Below are positions 38,835 through 40,525 of a DNA stretch of 40,525 bases, one piece after another. The notes under the pieces were generated by a model. The model made no database searches, was not told the origin of the DNA, and worked only from the letters and a program-made list of their open reading frames with translations. Made by a program: the position numbers and the translations under genes. Within the stretch, counting starts at the first letter, position 1, and every line of letters begins with the position of its first letter. The DNA comes from Saprospiraceae bacterium UBA2329. Lineage in GTDB: Bacteria > Bacteroidota > Bacteroidia > Chitinophagales > Saprospiraceae. Where the stretch lies: contig DDUV01000086.1 in NCBI GenBank assembly GCA_002344975.1, positions 1 to 40,525 on the forward strand, in the 5' to 3' direction.

Positions 38835-38865
38835 CAAAAATAATGCATCCTGTATCATTTCGCAA
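38835..38865 (-). promoter_or_regulatory. Promoter TTG-N20-TATTTTTG for the beta-helix gene
   Basis: On the minus strand, TTG (complement of CAA at 38863-38865) and TATTTTTG (38842-38835) are separated by exactly 20 bp, a close consensus match. The predicted leader to the ATG at 38793 is about 37 nt. Confidence 0.7.
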
Positions 38866-38987
38866 GCCCTGTCGAAAAAATTAACAATCTATTTTCGGGG
38901 TGTCCGAAGTATGCAGATTTTTATCACATTCCTTTTGGCATCCCACCACTCCCGCGAAAATTCGCTGTCATTTTCACCGCAAAGCCC

Positions 38988-38995
38988 TACCTTCG
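38988..38995 (+). promoter_or_regulatory. Probable -7 box TACCTTCG for the XRE regulator gene
   Basis: This sequence differs from TAnnTTTG at one base and ends 4 bp before the ATG at 39000, the same close placement seen for bamD and two ABC genes. No TTG at -33 was identified. Confidence 0.4.
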
Positions 38996-38999
38996 CCGC

Positions 39000-40490
39000 A
39001 TGAGCGCGAAAACGCAGAACGAAAGAATTGTTTTGGGATTGAAAGTCAAGCAATTGCGATTAGCGAAAGGCTATTCATTTGCCGACCTCTCGCAACGCAG
39101 CGGCTTGTCCATTTCCTACCTCAATGAAATTGAAAAAGGAAAAAAATACCCCAAATCGGAAAAGCTGGAAGCGCTGGTCGCTGCATTGGAAACGCCGCTG
39201 ACCGAACTGACTTCTTCGGAACTGCACAAAAGCCTCGCTCCGGTGACGCAACTGCTGGAGTCCAACTTCCTCAACGACCTGCCTTTAGATGTGTTCGGCA
39301 TAGACTTGGCCAAGGTGGTGGAGATGATTGCCGGCGCCCCCGCTCAGGTTGGGGCATTTATTTCTACCCTGCTGGAAATTTCGAGGAATTACGCCCTGCG
39401 CGAAGAGAATTTTTATGTGGCCGCCCTGCGCTCTTATCTCGAACTGCACAACAACTATTTTGAGGATTTGGAACAACAGGCAGAACAATTCTGCGTGCTC
39501 CACCACCTGCCCGCAGGCCGCCCGCTCAGCCCGGAAATCTTGCGGAGCGTGCTGGAAAAAGTGTACGGCTATATCATCGTGGATGATGGCTTGGATAATT
39601 ATCCCGAACTGAAAAACCTGCGCGCCGTGTATGTGCCCGCCCGCAAAACCCTGCTGCTCAACAGCGGACTGAGCGATACCCAACAGGTGTTTCAATTTGG
39701 TAAGGAACTGGCATTCAATTATTTGAAAATCACCGAACGCGCCGTTACTTCCTCCCTGCTGCGCGGCCGCTCTTTTCAGGAAGTGCTCAACCACGCCAGA
39801 GCTACTTATTTTTCGGATGCGATACTCCTTCCCGCTGCGGCCTTTGCTGAAGATGTGGCTGAGTTTCTGGCCCGCGATAAATGGGACGGCAACGCCTTTC
39901 TGAGCCTGATGAAACGCTACGCCGCCACGCCCGAAATGTTTTACCACCGCCTGACCAATGTACTGCCGAAATACTTCGGGTTGGAAGAGCTTTTTTTTAT
40001 GCGCTTTCAGCACGATCCGGTTACGAACCGCTTTGAGGTGGACCGGGAATTGCACCTGAGCCGCAGGCACCAGCCCCACAGCAATGCACTCTCGGAGCAC
40101 TATTGCCGACGCTGGGTTTCGATATCACTGCTCGAAGACCTCCATCGAATGCAGGCCGAGGGCAAATCTGTGGACACGATGGTGCGGGCGCAGCGTTCCC
40201 GCTTCATCGGCGTTTCCGAAGAGTACCTCAGCATCACCATCGCGAGGACCTCTTACCCCTCGCCCGGCAGCAATGTCAGCGTTACTTTGGGGCTACTTTT
40301 TACAGATGCCCTGCGCCAAAAAGTACGCTTCCTGAACGACCCGGCCATACAACTCCGGGAAGTGAACACCACCTGCGAACGTTGCGCCCTCAGCGATTGC
40401 ACCGAACGCGCCGCGCCGCCTGTCGTTGTTGAGAAAAAGCGGCAGTTCCAACGCATCCACCATCGCCTCTCGGAATTAGACAGCAAGTAG
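39000..40490 (+). CDS. XRE-family regulator with degenerate ImmA/IrrE-like domain (RamB/ScfR type)
   Basis: The 496-residue regulator has an N-terminal helix-turn-helix (about 12-66: LKVKQLRLAKGYSFADLSQRSGLSISYLNEIEKGKKYP in outline), a long linker, an ImmA/IrrE (DUF955)-like middle (about 205-330), and a DUF2083-type C terminus with the Cys cluster CERCALSDC near residue 460. The middle domain reads FGKELAFNYL where a peptidase would have HExxH, so no protease activity is expected. Relatives such as RamB and ScfR control acetate, glyoxylate or short-chain fatty acid genes by sensing acyl-CoAs. No such target genes are in the window, but they may lie just beyond it. Confidence 0.88.
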   Translation: MSAKTQNERIVLGLKVKQLRLAKGYSFADLSQRSGLSISYLNEIEKGKKYPKSEKLEALVAALETPLTELTSSELHKSLAPVTQLLESNFLNDLPLDVFGIDLAKVVEMIAGAPAQVGAFISTLLEISRNYALREENFYVAALRSYLELHNNYFEDLEQQAEQFCVLHHLPAGRPLSPEILRSVLEKVYGYIIVDDGLDNYPELKNLRAVYVPARKTLLLNSGLSDTQQVFQFGKELAFNYLKITERAVTSSLLRGRSFQEVLNHARATYFSDAILLPAAAFAEDVAEFLARDKWDGNAFLSLMKRYAATPEMFYHRLTNVLPKYFGLEELFFMRFQHDPVTNRFEVDRELHLSRRHQPHSNALSEHYCRRWVSISLLEDLHRMQAEGKSVDTMVRAQRSRFIGVSEEYLSITIARTSYPSPGSNVSVTLGLLFTDALRQKVRFLNDPAIQLREVNTTCERCALSDCTERAAPPVVVEKKRQFQRIHHRLSELDSK

Positions 40491-40496
40491 CACTCG

Positions 40497-40525
40497 CCCC
40501 TCACCCCTCACCCCTCACCCCTCAC
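40497..40525 (+). repeat. CCCCTCA heptamer tandem repeat, 4+ copies, cut by window end
   Basis: Four exact copies of CCCCTCA run from 40497 to 40524, with a fifth beginning at the window edge. The array starts 7 bp after the stop codon of the XRE gene. It is the most perfect heptamer array in the window. Confidence 0.9.

Noticed and set aside
40497..40525. CRISPR array
   Set aside because: Units are 7 bp with no spacers, and no cas genes are present.

Overview
The window looks like a chromosomal segment of a Bacteroidota bacterium, most likely from the Saprospirales or relatives. The evidence is three secreted proteins with T9SS type A C-terminal sorting domains, a TonB-dependent receptor with an N-terminal carboxypeptidase-regulatory-like domain, the Bacteroidota gene order bamD–rpoZ–coaBC–DUF4835, and many exact matches to the Bacteroidota -7 promoter box TAnnTTTG, several with a TTG about 19-22 bp upstream. 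Base composition is moderately GC-rich, with distinct AT-rich islands. No rRNA, tRNA or CRISPR array was found.

Layout. 1-3.5 kb: hairpin-rich repeats, kdsA (Kdo-8-phosphate synthase), an internally deleted IS3-family element sitting between two inverted arrays of degenerate heptamers, and an ATP-grasp ligase. 3.6-3.83 kb: a 218-bp element with GTAA termini and an 8-bp target duplication, probably a non-autonomous IS66-type MITE. 3.8-8.5 kb (minus strand): a DUF1801 protein, a TPR/PD40/SPOR envelope protein and a T9SS-secreted LVIVD-repeat protein. 8.6-11 kb: a fused peptide-type ABC ATPase and a MarC membrane protein. 11-13.6 kb: a small helical protein, DUF2147, an alkyltransferase-like protein, and divergently a TrpF-like protein and a methyltransferase. 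13.8-19.2 kb: a T9SS cargo protein and the bamD–rpoZ–coaBC–DUF4835–purN–monooxygenase cluster. 19.2-22.1 kb (minus): a LolD/FtsX-type ABC transporter with a His-rich loop, followed by holA. 22.1-24.1 kb: a repeat-packed intergenic region and a SulP permease. 24.1-27.1 kb (minus): a RAYT transposase whose stop overlaps the start of a TonB-dependent receptor. 27.2-31.7 kb: priA and a fused 2-oxoacid dehydrogenase E1. 31.8-32.5 kb: an AT-rich MntA/HepT toxin-antitoxin pair. 32.5-35.8 kb: metF, der, rfbC and a small membrane protein. 35.9-40.5 kb: a large T9SS beta-helix/SprB-repeat protein with an AT-rich core, and a RamB-like XRE regulator followed by CCCCTCA repeats.

The genes are mainly housekeeping and envelope functions. 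The unusual content lies in the repeats and mobile DNA. The RAYT gene carries two inverted REP-like hairpins plus minisatellites in frame inside its own coding sequence. Degenerate heptamer arrays begin just after the stop codons of three genes. At two divergent gene pairs the promoters appear to point across one another. All functional calls come from reading motifs by eye; no database search was run.
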